From the NCBI RefSeq assembly GCF_018143015.1, contig NC_054740.1, positions 17,901,190 to 17,965,189 on the forward strand: a stretch of 64,000 bases of DNA. The letters run 5' to 3'. This stretch comes from Lytechinus variegatus (lineage: Eukaryota > Echinodermata > Echinoidea > Temnopleuroida > Toxopneustidae). A model generated the notes under the pieces. It had not been told where the DNA came from and searched no databases. It worked only from the letters and a program-made list of their open reading frames with translations. A program made the position numbers and the translations under genes. This document shows, in pieces, positions 11,301-25,300 of this stretch; position 1 is the first letter of the stretch; each line of letters begins with the position of its first letter.

Positions 11301-14300
11301 GGGAGCCATAGCACACTCACAACAACTAAAATTATCGTACATAATCTGAAAATGAAGAAAAAAGAAACCAAACTATGGTTATCCAGCAATATGATATATT
11401 ATATTTTTATCGTTCATTTTTTTCGGACTGGATGTAATCATCCTGTAAATAAAATATTTTAGCAAAGTATTTTCGAAGTTAAAGGTCAAGTCCACCCCAG
11501 AAAATTGTTGATTTGAATTGATAGAGAAAAATCAAACAAACATAACACTGCAAAGTTTACCGATATTGGATGTAAAATAAGAAAGTTATGACATTTTTAA
11601 GTTTCGCTAATTTTTCACAAAACAGTTAAATGCACAACTCAGCAGCTATATGCAAATGAGAGTCGATGATGTCCATCACTCACTATTTCTTTTGTTTTTT
11701 TATTATTTGAATAATACATTATTTCAATTTTTACAGATTTGACAATAAGGACCAACTTAACTTGACCATACAATGTTAAAATAATGGTAATTCCACATGT
11801 TCAGGGAGAAATAAAAATTTGTTTCACTTGACAAGGAGGAGAAAAATTTCATATTTCATATAATAAAATACAAAAGAAATAGTGAGTGAGTGATGTCATC
11901 AGTTCCTCATTTGCATACCGACCAAGATGTGCATATAACTGTTTTGTGAAATTGAGCGAAACTTTAAAATGTCATAACTTTTTTTATTTTACATCCAATT
12001 TTGATGAAATTTTTAGTGTTTTGCTTGTTGAATTTTTCTCATTTTTTTCAAATCAACTTTTTGTTTGGGTGGACTTGCCCTTTAAAACACAAATAATCTA
12101 ATATCCATTTTTCTAATAATTTCTTGATTTTAATATCGGGGGACAAATTGACACGAAAACGGAATTATTATGTACATGTATTTCTATATCTAAAGAGATT
12201 CAATCATTGATTTGATTTTAAACCATTTTCTACATATTTCTTCAATGTTATTTATTATACAACAATGAAATAAAAATAATGAAATCTTTTCAGAAGAAAG
12301 TATAAGGTGTGGTTGATTCAATCGCATTACTCCATTACATGTTAATGATATTTCAATGAGAGTTTCAAAACTTACTTTCCAGCAATAACGAGTTCCAATT
12401 CAGTTGAAGAAGGTCGTATCTTAAGCCAAACATCAATGACAAACATTGAACTTGCGCTGTTAAATATAGAGGTCAATGAACTCATCAAGGCTGCCAACAT
12501 AGCAGCGAGCATAAGACCTTTCAGACCTGGAGAGGGTGAGTGGTAGAAGGGATTAGTGGATACATCGTAATTTAGTGAATTATAGTAATAATCTATTTGA
12601 ACCAGCCCAGGCTACGCTCAATGTATCTAGGGATCAAAGTTCTTTAAACAATTCTGCATATCAAACGCGCACTGTACATGCTGTAAATGAACGTTGCCAA
12701 TCAAGAGATAAAAATCTTACTCGAAGTACTTGACTGAGAACGAACTTGCATGGTCACCCACACTGAAGTGATCATGAACAATAGGTGATGTAAATGGCGG
12801 AGATAATGTTTTCATCTTTGACACTGCGGGGCTGTTTATATTATACATGTATATTATGAAACGTTGACAAATCTTATTTTTCACTATTTATGACATGCAT
12901 CTCATCCATCATTGTAATCATTATTAACACCAGTCCATGGTCGCACGAAGGGTTGTTTTTCCGAGAGGGCCGGAATAGGTAAAATCTCAAAGCGAGAGAT
13001 TGAAGCAACCGAACTGAACGCAAATGAGGAGCGTTTATCTTTTCATTTCTGAATTAAAGTTGAAGGGTCTATAGATTGTACTTTGTGTGTGGACAATTTT
13101 GCATTTTGTTTGGGGTCTGGGGGTCATAAAACGACCAATGTTTTGGAAATGTCGGGGTAGGGGATAAATCCGTATGACCATGCATAATCTACACTCATTG
13201 ATTAATCTTGAGAGGAACTTACCGGTTGGCATGAGATATATTAGCATCCTTGGGTAGGCGATATTAGAACATCCATTAGGATTACCACAGACCTTTTCAC
13301 ATACATCAGGATCTACACATCCAACCTCATCTATTACCATGACAAGAAAATTATATTCAGTCAGCAAAGGGAAACTATATACACTGCTTAGTGGAATAAA
13401 TGCATATTTTAATACACATGATGAATATGAGGACATGAAAAACACCCTATTCATTTTCACCCGGAAAATGCTGATTATCTTATGACATGTTCTGAAATAA
13501 AGAATTTCTGGTGAATTTCAAAAGGTAATGCCAAATATACGGTATACAAACTTTGTAAAAACAATTAGCAATATGTTTTGATGTAGAAAGTAACCATTAT
13601 GAATTATATTTTCTGTAAATTCTTCACCCTTCCTCCTTCTTTTGCTCCTCCTATTCAACACCACCGCCATCATCACCACTATCACCATCACTATCATCAT
13701 CATCATCACCACCACCACTATCACCATCATCATTATGGACAGTGAGTGGCAAATACAGATAAACGCCTTGTCAAATACGCAAGTGCTCATTATTATCACC
13801 ATCGTCAATACAATACCACCACCACCAACAACATCAATATCGTGATCATTACCAACCTCATCATGACCACCATTACTATCTTCAGCATTACCATCTTTAT
13901 TGTCAACATCATCATCACCACAATCACCTTCATCATTATCGTCTTCTTGATCACTACCACCATCATAATTAACATCATCATCGACAGTTATCTTCATAAA
14001 CAACGTCACAATTATCACCGCTATCACCTTACCACAACAACAACAAACAACAACACCAGCAGCCGCATTATCATCGTCGTCGTCATCATCAACATCATCA
14101 TCATCATCATCATCAAGATCATCATCTTCATCATCAGCAGCATCATCATCGTCATCATCGGCAACATCATTATTACCAGCATCATTATCATCGTCATCGT
14201 CGTAATCATAATCGTCTTCAGTATTGTCTTATACCTGGCCAAAGTGATCTGCTAATCATCCCTGGTATGATCATGAGGAAGAAGGGTAATATCTTACAGT

Positions 14301-17300
14301 ATCCAGCCAAGATACAACCAGACTTAGCATGAGATAGATTAGCAGCAGCTAATGTTCGTTGAACAATCACCTGTTAACAAACATAAGCGGAACGTGATAC
14401 ATTGTTATAATGATTATGATGAGGTTTTGTGTTTTTAATGAACATGATTTATGGAGTAATTGCGTATATTCAATGACTAATGATTGTGATTGTGAATAAA
14501 TAAAGTTCCTAAACTTGCATCTCTACCCATCTTTACACTTACATTCAGTAATATTGAATGACTGGTTGTTGTTCTCATTAAAAAATACTACTAAGGTAAA
14601 ATCAAATAGATATATTTAAACAGGAGAGAAATCAATATAGTTTTGTTCTATATTTCATGAACGTTTGAAATTAAATTGTTTTGTATGGTGGGTACGTATT
14701 AACGATATTCACTGATTTCATTAATTCACAATAAGTTTGAGGTACCGTGGTCGAGTGATAAGGAGCCTGAGTAGAAACACGAGAGTCCATCATTTGGAAC
14801 CTAGACCATGAGCAAAGGATTTGTTTGGATACTTGGATGTAAACATATCATTGTACCTGGTTTGTGCAGAAGTACCATGCAGAGAGCAGAAAGATACCAA
14901 AGACCACTCCAGGCCACGGGAGAGCATTGGGATTAGATGCACTAGCATCTCTGAAGATATGAAAGGCATCACCGGTAGGAATCCCACAAGATGTGTTTCC
15001 ATAGATAGCTGTTGTATTAGGGATTGCAGTCATGTAGGAGAGTCGAAGATTGTCTAATCCACCAATTTCATTGATGGCTATAGAGAATAAGAAGGGAAAT
15101 TAAATGATTATTTCTTTTACGTGATTTGAAATGACAACAGGACCCCTCCCCCTAAAAAAACAGTACCTTTGTGGAGTATGATCTGAAACAGTGATTCAAT
15201 TTGTTTGATATAATTTCGACCAATTTCTTTTGTGTTCAAGGTAATAAAACACAAAAATCATACAACATGAATTAATCTTAGTTAGGTTTTAGAATAATAT
15301 TCTGCTTGAACTAACAAAATAAATATCAATATCAAATGCAATTCACGTCCTGGATAAGAATTACTCAAATCCAGTGTAAATCACCGCTTCTGTCTTCGAT
15401 TTGAAACTTCCTGGCATTATTGTACAGATATCAATAAATTACTGATGATCAATATTAAAACTTGAGTAAGGCAAAGACGATACAAGACCCCTAGCTTTCC
15501 ATTTCCATTCGAATATTATTCATCTTACCCCAATACTTACCAATGCCCATTAGAATAAATGCACCGGTAACCATGACAACGGTTTGGAGCGCATCAGTGA
15601 TGATGACTGCCTTTAATCCACCAGCAACTGTATATATAGCGGTCAATGCAAGAAGGAGGATGGTGGAGAGATATATATTCCATCCTAAAGCTTCACGGAT
15701 TATAATCGAACCAGCATACATCTCAGCCTGTAATCAAGAATACAATCAAATTGAAAAAAAATACAAACAAGTATGCATGTACTGTACTCGTTGATGATAT
15801 TCGCAATCTAAATTGACAATTCTAAAAGGATGATCTAATCAAATTTGATTTGGACCGAAATCAACAATTAACATGGTCTTCTATGTGGACTATAGTGATT
15901 GCAATAATAATAACAGAAAAAAAATTATTGAAATAAAAAGTCGACAATTCTTGTAGGAGTTTTCAAAGAAGGGTTAGGAAATAACGGAGGCTTGAACTCA
16001 GAGAGTGACATCCAGAAAAAATGGTCATCTCTCAAATGAATAACTTATTGGAGACAAGGGAGGCCATTAGCCTCTGTTTAGGAAAAAAAATATGCAACGA
16101 TCTTTAAAGGGGCTTTCACAATTGCTCGTGCGATAGTTTGCGATCATTATTTTTGTCACAATATATGTTGCACAGAATCGCAAAGGTTGTGAGCAGTCGC
16201 ACCACCAATTGTGACAGGGGCATAAGATGCTTTTACAATAGTCAATTCGAGGTTTCCTCAACAATTAGAGTACACGAGATAGAGGAACTAGATCATTTAA
16301 GGCCTTACAGATGAAAAAAGTTTAATAGTTCAAAATTCACTGATTGACACATGAATGTATCCGGGGACTGTATACTTATTCCAATTAAGTGAGATCATGC
16401 AGTGCATAATCTGTTATGAAGATTCTGTAAAGAATTGAGGGATTTAGTACAAGATATTCCATACAATTATCATGATCACAACCATTGAAATTGGAAGAAA
16501 ATAACATTTTACACAATTTTTCATATTACTCTAAGCATCATGGCGAAATCGGGTTTATAATCTCATAACATGAGTTACCTAAAAAAAAAATGCCAGAAAT
16601 TTGCAAATTCTAGTTGAAAAATTATATACCATCCAAATTCATGAATGTAAAGCTATAATAACCACTGTATCTATTCTTTAAGATGATTATTAAGTAGTAT
16701 GCAAGAAGAGTCGTGTAATCTACCAAATTGATCACATTTTCGTTAAACATGTTAAAGGAGAAACCCATCCTAATATCAAATTGGGTCAAATAAAGGCAAA
16801 AAATCAGAAAAAGAGCGAAAAACTTTGATCTTGATTTAGTGCCTCCACTAACCCATTTTATTTAACGACGCCATTAATAATAAAAGTATTTATTTGATAG
16901 GTTGGGAGTAGCTACCATGTAGTATTTTACCATAAAATATGAATTTCATAAAACTGCATGCATTATTTTCCAAAGCTTCACGGTGATTGATTCCTTTTTC
17001 CGTGAAGCGCGTATCAAATGATATGAATAATTTATTTTATGCACAGATGATCTTATAATTATCACGCGGAAATCGCAAAGGGGAAGCTGATCGCATGCGG
17101 TATAAAAAATACAATTTTAACATTAAATTATATTCTTTGCGAACCTTCCAAAATATATTTTTATGACTCACCCCTTTTACCAAAACCAACCCGACAACAA
17201 GCTGAACTTACTATTTAAGAGTTCATGTCATTATGATCCTGGTGAACATTTCATGAAACAAATAATTCAGTTCGTGATATTCACCGACTACTTGTTACAA

Positions 17301-18185
17301 GCTACTGAAATGCTTGCATCTGATTGGCTCAGAGGAAAATTGTCGATGAAAGTCACCGACAAATTGTTTCATGAAACCCTCCCCCGTTCTTCTTACCGAT
17401 AACGATGCTAAAACAAGTAAGAATAGATTGATGACAGACAGACCAACTTGAAGACGCTCTCCTCCAAATCGCTTCTTTAGATATTCTGGTACCGTAGTTA
17501 TCTTCAACGAAAAATGATAATATTTGTTTTTGCAATTCATGATGAAATGATTTTCTGTAATTCATTAATTGTTGATATGATTTTTTTTATTTTACAATTT
17601 GCATTGCATCGATTCAGGTTTGTATTCAAAATCTTGTGACATGCTTGCTAATGATTAAATGATATATAAACCACAAAATTTTGTGATGAAAAATGAATAC
17701 CTAATGATAGCCAGAAGCGATGAATAATGTATATCTGTTAATCCATCGGTAATCACCTTATAGCTACAAATTAGAGAGATGGTTTGATTTATTGTACTGC
17801 ATCTTGGGTAACATATATTTGGGGTATTATGTTTTCATATCTGAATCATTATTGTTTACATTTATGTTTAATTTCATGTTGTTTTGTTGATCTTTTTCAC
17901 CTGTGTGCCTTGAGTATTTATTAAAATGGATTTGACGCCTTAGCAATCACATTCAATATTAATATTTAGTAATCCGTTAGGTACTTTTTTTTACCTAGCA
18001 TTATGTTCAATGCAGTATATAACTGTCTCTGTTAATGGTGACAATTATCAAACAGTTTTAGAAATAGATTAAATCTTGAATTATTTCAGTGATATCAGTT
18101 ATTCACTTACCCCAGATGCAAAGTAAACGGGTACAAATATAAATCCCAATAAAAGGAGACAGAATATACCCTGCAAGGAGAGAAA

Positions 18186-18243
<58 letters not shown>

Positions 18244-19344
18244 TGGAGGAGTGGTAGAATGATTGTGAAGAGTAGAGGAGAATGGAAAATATGCACAGAG
18301 GGAGAGAAATACGAGAGAGAGGGGGAGAGAAAAGTGTAAAATGAATAAAAACAAAATACCGGATGCTTTACTTTTACTTAATAGCTCGGTAAGCTTAAAT
18401 TCGACAGATTTTATTCTTTCATTATGAAATTCCAAGGAAATTGTCCAAAAAATATTTTCAAAAATCAGAATAATTGAAAGATATAAGATCGATACTCTAT
18501 TTATCTTGTTATGAATAAGAAGGAGTACTTTCGCATCCCCATCCCGTATCGGTTGATCCGTTCGTCGAATACAAATACTGGTACACCCATCTTACATGAC
18601 TGTCTTGAAAGAAAATCAAATATTTTCAACGATCTGATATATTTGGAGATAGTAAACACATTTCTTTTCACTCCTAAGTTATAAATAATAACTGTGTATC
18701 TTTCCATAGACGCTTCTATATTGGAAAGAAAAAACAAAATCATTCGGTAAACTGAGAAACAGAACTTATGTAATGTCTTAAAATTCGTTCAATACGGAAA
18801 TAAACGCACAGGTCAAATTTAATTTATACTCTCTGCCTCGTTGCAGATGCTTCGCAATATCTTTACATAAAAAATATACAAAAATAAGCGATAAGCAAAA
18901 TAGAATTATGTGTTATTTTGATCAAAATAACTTAATACATTCCTATCACGAATGGTTGCTACGTTTCAACTGGAAAATCCTGTTTTATTTCTTTACAACT
19001 TTCAAAGAAGTATATACCAGTTTAAAAACTTACATGGAATTCATATGCAATCACAGCATAACCCGATGCTGCTGCAGAGCTTGCTAAACCTATAAACGAA
19101 CTGCTACCGATGTTACTCACATACAAGGATAAACCAACCTGCAAAAATTAAAAATCATATTCAGATTAATTTAAATAGTTATATGTTTTAAATAAGATCA
19201 TTTGAAATCAAGTCGTTTCCACACTTATTCACTTTATTTAATTACACTTTCATAGGTTTCAAAAGAAACGAATTCCGTGATCCTTAGGCCTGTAATAATA
19301 ATTAAAAATATCTAAAAATCACACACACACATACACACACACAC

Positions 19345-19388
<44 letters not shown>

Positions 19389-22300
19389 TTGTATATCATA
19401 CCCCATAACTTTGTTATTATAACTTTAAATTCTGAAGTCTTTAGCTAATACCTATAGTTTCAAAATAATTCAATTTAATTTTTAAGGACTTCATCTGATT
19501 TAGAGCGTGTGGTATCAGTGGCGACCTGTCAATTGAACCTGAAGGAGGGGCAACATTTTTTTTTCTGAAAAGCTTAAAAGAAAGTAACCAGGATGCAACT
19601 TCCCATCTAAAGTTCTCTGACACGCAGAAAAAAAATAAACTAAAAATCCCCCGCAGCCCCACTCAGGTTCGCTAATGTGTGCTGCCATGGTGTATTTTAG
19701 ATAACTATTTGGCCAAGATTTCGAGTATTTTAAGCATATTACTTACCAACCACCAAGACATGTCCCTTCCTGCTAAAAAATAACCACTGGTTGTATTCTT
19801 GTTGCCTGCCCGCCATGATACCTAAATACAATAATAAAGGGGTAACATTTGCATAAATAATCACTAAATACATTTTCACTAACATAATCAAATCGTTGAT
19901 AGATAATTGATCTATGATGGTATTTAAACATATTTTTGATGAATAACTTAAAATCAGAATGTGTCTGAAAGCCGCCCCTACGATTCATTTGTGTCGGTTA
20001 TACATGTGCGTATAAAAAGTTTACACTTTGAAATATTCCTATAAAAGATGATAATGTTCATAATTATATACGCACACATAATGATGTATGCCTCTTTGAG
20101 TCAATGACGATATAATTATTGAAAACTATCATCGGTTGAGTTGACCACCTTCTCACAATGTGAATAAATTTCATGTTAGTTTTCATAATATGTCATTTCA
20201 AAAGTCGAGACTGCGCTATATTTTATGATTTCTATATACTTCTAATCAGGCGCGTACGCAAGGGGGGGGGGTTTCGGGGGTTCAAACCCCCCCCTTTTCG
20301 TTTCCTTTTTTTTTTTTTTTTTTTTTTGCTTGTCTCCCCAGAGGTCGGTCTGGTCAAGGAGTTATCGGGCAAGAGCCTGATAACTCCTTGGTCTGGTTAC
20401 GGAGAGTTCCCCTACCCAATAATGTATATGACAGCAATAATGAACAGAATCTCATGTTTCCGACGAAAAACACAGAAAAAATTTCCGCTCGCTTCGCTCG
20501 CTCCATTTTATTATATCTTTTATTTCCGCATGTCGCCGACATGATCACGGTATCGCCATTAACAAGGCCATACATGATTATCATGATGTATACTTATGAA
20601 TACAAGTGAACCAAGACAAAGACATACGTTTTCTTACAAAATATGTTTTACCAATATGAAAACCAAAATGACGGAAAACGCTAAAATTTCGGTTAGCTCG
20701 CTCCGCTCGCTCGTAATAATTTATGAAATTCCATAAGTATCTAGTCTCCTGTTCAAGGCCGTATTATGAGTGTTACGAATAGAAGGACATGTAGCATCGA
20801 CTAATACTTGATTTACTAACAAACTATTGACAAGAAATGTATGTTTTGACGGGAAAACGCGAAAATTTCGGCTCGCTCACTCCGCTCGCTCGTAATCATT
20901 TATGAAATTTCTTAAGTTTCTAGTCTCTTGATCAAGGCCATATCATGAGACTTACGAGCAGAAGGACATGTATCATCAACTAATATGTAATCATTACCAA
21001 CAAGCTATTGAGAAGAATTGTATGTTTTGACGGAAAAACGCAAACATTTCGGCTCGCTTGCTCCGCTCGCTCATAATTATTCATGACATTTCTCAAGTTT
21101 CTAGTGTTCTGATCAAGGCCATATCCAGGCGCGTAGCCAGGGGGGGGGGCGGTCGCCCCCCCAAAAAAAAAGTCCCCAAAAAGAAAAAAAAGAAGGGAAA
21201 AAAGGAGAGGAGAAAAGGGAAGGAAGGAAGGAAAGGGAAGAAAGGTAGCTTTGTGTTTTTTCTATTTATTCTTTATTTTTTTCTCAAAAGAGAAACTCCT
21301 TCACTCTTCTTGCTTTAAATTCATATATGAATTTTGCTTCCGCGCTGCGCGCGGTTAAATGACAATATTGAAGTTCTCCATTGTTCCCCCACCTTTTCTC
21401 TAACCCTATTTTTCCACCTCAGCTATGTGCTTCTTGCCAGTTAAAGTTAAAATTGTATACATTAGGGCATGAATTTGAGTAAGGTTAGGCCGAAGTAAAT
21501 GTATGAAGTTATCTTTTTTTTTTCAATTGATCGCGCAACTTTTGGTCTGGTCGGCTCCGAGCGGGTAAAATCTTTATATCAGTTTCTGCCGTCACCTCCA
21601 TAAAGTCAGCTTCTCCCGCTTTTCAGCTCATTACTATAAACAACCATAATTTGGGGGCAAACAGGTTCCTAATTTAAAAAGAGGAAGGTATGGAATTCGT
21701 GTCGTATTAAATAAAAAAGTACAATTTTTTTTATCAAATTGTATTAAACTTCATGTCATTTCCCTGTATACATTCATCTCCTGTCCTGTTTTGCGCCCTC
21801 AGTTTGAAATTTTGAATGACACTTAAGTTTCTTTATATTCAAAATGAAGCGCTTCAGGATAAGTCAAAAAAATTAATCATCCTTTATTATATAGATAGAT
21901 AATTTCAATAAATCACAGAAGTTTCAACTTTATGCGCACTATTTTCCCTGTAATAAAGTTCAATAATCTTAGAAAATCAATTGAATTAGAGACGATTGGG
22001 TATTAGAGATATCTACATTTGATGAAACGTCCGCCCTTTGAAATTTCAGAGTTTCATTGCTCATCGCGGGGAGGAATATCTTCCTCTACCAATCTTCTCC
22101 TCTGTTTTGCGAGTTAAAAATATGCACTGATGCTAAATTGTTTGTAATCAAATCTGATCTTTCCAAAGAAAGTTTCAATATATCTTTGAGAATACCCTTT
22201 TCTCGGGACCCTTTTTATGGCAAGAAAAATTGATAAATCACTTTAGCTTCCGCGCTTCGCGCAGAGTTATTATCATTTTAATTTCCTCCATTGTATACCT

Positions 22301-25300
22301 CTTTTGTGCGTTTACAATCACTTTTGAAAACAAGGTTCAAAATCGCAATATAGTCAACCGAATTGGAGGTACTAGAGACAAGAGAAACGGCTCCTTTTCA
22401 TTTTAATTTATGAAACACTAAAAGCTCCCCTCCCTGCACCCACCCCCTAGGGAGCGCGCTCTGTATGTGTTGGCACGCTTTGCGTGCATTTACCGCCCCC
22501 TCCAAAATGAAATCCTGGCTACGCGGTTGGCCATATCATGAGTGCTACGATCCGAAGGACATGTAGCATCGACTATGATACCAACAAACTATTGACAAAA
22601 AGGTTATGTTTTCAACGCAAAAACGAGAACATTTCTGCTCGCTCGCGGGTCATGACCGCACTGTTACATACCCATCCCCACTTAAATGTTATTGTCTTAT
22701 TTGCAGCGCTGAAAAAAAAAAGAAAAAAAATCATCACCTCCCCCCCCCCCCGCTCATCACTTTTTAGAGACTGGGCGGGAGATTTAAAAAAAAAAATCAG
22801 CTCGAAAACCCCCCCCCCTTTCAAAAATCCTGCGTACGCGCCTGCTTCTAATCATGGAGCTATCACAAATAGGTCCATGTTCATTATTCATTCTGTCTCT
22901 ATCACTTCGGATATATTTCTGTTTGAGTAAGCATTTTGCCAAGAAAACTAGCTGTTCAACCCATTTTCCTGATTACTCCTGACTTGCAATGTAGATGAAA
23001 GTTATGTAATCATTATTTATCCATGTGCTAAACATGCTAAAGGCAAGTAAATTCTATGACAAACATGAGTCTTTTCAATGGCCTGAGGGCATGCCATGGG
23101 ATCTTTGTATTATGTATTAGTGTTGTGTCTCCTGGCATTTTCTGTGGATATTTCGAGATCTTGTTTGTTAGATAGCTTTCTACTTTTAGGAATTATTCAT
23201 GAAGAAAAATACTTAATCATTTGACATGCATTTTATTTAACCAATAGTTGGTAATTTCATTTAACCAACCTAATATCTTTTCAGAGTGTATTGTGAAATA
23301 CATCTATTTTACTGAATATACCCAATATACACACTCATTTTTATATCATATCAATTATTCAAAGAGAACCTGTGATTTCCAATAATATAAACTTACCTCT
23401 TGGTTTTGTTGTGAGGTATAGTTATTCATTATAAAAGAAACACAGGCAGGGGAAATTGGTAGCATATCAGTAAATAACTTGACATTAAGTTGTCCTTCAT
23501 TACTGTACACTGATTTAGCATTTTTGTTTATTTATCATTAGATAATTATAAGAAGCTCGTGAGAAGATCGCTTATGAGGCACTATAATGATATCATTGAA
23601 AACGCCTAAAATCTCGGTCGGTTGATCAATATTTACTTAAAACTTTGAATCTCTGATGACCTTTACCCATCGATACGATGTATCTATTCTAAATACACGA
23701 TAGTATTGAAAACATTCAGTGCTTGGAGATTGTCCTCTAATAGGGATGGATAATGCACCCAACATAAGGTTCGGTCACACCGCCAGAACTTTGCTGGAAC
23801 GTTCCTGGAGCGGTGAATTCATCACTGCTCTCAGTATCGTTTGCCAAAGTTTAACAGAAGTTGCCCCCCGTTAAGGCAACGCCGTATATACGCTCGGCCA
23901 GTAGCGCATCGTGACCCGGAGGAGACAAAGCATTGGGGGGGGGGCACTGCATTGTTTGTGAACAATGCCGTGCCCCCCCCCCCCCCCCGGTGCTTTGTTT
24001 CCTCGGGGTCACGGTCCGCCACTGCGCTCCGACGGCCACCGCTGATGGTCCTTCCTACCTCTCCGAAAGTTTTGAGCTGCAAAAAATATTGCGAGAAGCA
24101 AAGTTCATCACCGCTCCAACAACGCCCAGTCAAAGTTTGGCACCGCTAGACGCAAGTTGGTGGACGCTTGGGTCCTCTAGACCTACGCAGAAATCCTAAA
24201 ACGCTGAACTACCACTGCTTCTCCAGCTTTGAACGGGCAGTGATTAAACGTTGCACAAATTTTGGTGGAGCGGTAAGCGTTTTCCGAGCGACATTGCTGG
24301 AACAGTGTCGGGCGTTGAAGCAGCGATCCATTCTGGTGATGAACTGTGGTTTGGGGGTTTAGCGTTCAACATTCGCGTCACCGCTAGACCAACGCGCTCG
24401 CTACCGCTCGCTGTCGTTAAACCAACGATTAAACAACTCCGGCTTCAGCGGTGCGCCGCTAAGGCAACGCCCGTGTTTTCGATTTTCCCCACATTATTGT
24501 GCGCGGTGACGAGCGTTGTCGAAATTCGGCCCTCTCTCCCTACCATTGAGGAACGCTCCAACAAAGTTCGGGCGGTGTGACCGAGCCTTTGCCAATTATA
24601 ATTGCGCGGTCGGGTTGAACGGGAAAATAATCCAAATCATGTTAGGAACACATTATGGTCGCGTTCATGGTTGAGGGAAATGAACAAAGTACATGCTGCG
24701 TAATATATATCTATAAAGAGACAACCATTGAATTTATCTTCGTTGCTAAGCAACATGATTTGGGTTATGGATTCAAGCTGAACAAAGAACATGAAAGGAA
24801 AGCAAATATACTTTATTGTCAATGTCAATAAAAATATGAATAAAGAAGGGAAAAGAAATTAGACAAGATTTTCACACACAACAATACTTCCAAGTTGTGC
24901 TACTCAAATATAGACACTATTCTCATGAATAATCGAGATGGCATATGATGGGATATATTTATGTTTTGTTTTCAAGTTTGTGTTATTTGATTTATCTTTG
25001 ATAATAATTTTGCAGATAGGCCTACTTGATAAACACAGCCTTCAGAAAAACATTATTAGCACTTAGAAACAATGCGTATTAAGCGCTTTATAAATGTTGA
25101 TTATTATTTATTATTCATTAAAAACTAATTTGATTATCCTTATTTACACTCTAAAAACAGAGTGATCCGTGCTATATAAATTCAATTCCGCTGGCTGCTA
25201 TATTATTTCAAGCTTTCAGCTTACGATAGCTGGCCTCTGTATTCATGGTATTTAAATCTATTTGTTATTGTTTACATGAATTATGTCTAGATCTACTTAA

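Larger units (their letters stand above)
20247..22844. mobile_element. hAT-like transposon, outer element, interrupted
   Basis: Ends CAGGCGCGTACGCA and TGCGTACGCGCCTG are inverted repeats, followed inward by G-runs and C-runs. The 8-bp duplication CTTCTAAT lies at 20239-20246 and 22845-22852. An 8-bp duplication with CAGG-type ends is characteristic of hAT. Its body is split by another element at 21126-22529. The remaining 1.2 kb is mostly a roughly 180-bp tandem repeat. No transposase frame. It sits in SLC5 intron 1. Confidence 0.88.

Noticed and set aside
13518..14255. 169-residue open frames on both strands
   Set aside because: Low-complexity products of the ATC/ACC repeat tract inside an SLC5 intron; no family resemblance.
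14740..14815. tRNA-like TGGTCGAGTGATAAGGAGCC
   Set aside because: An A-box-like start is present but there is no B-box or cloverleaf; too weak to annotate.
23831..24580. Overlapping frames of about 100 codons on both strands
   Set aside because: Lie within a GC-rich inverted-repeat element, contradict each other and match no protein family.
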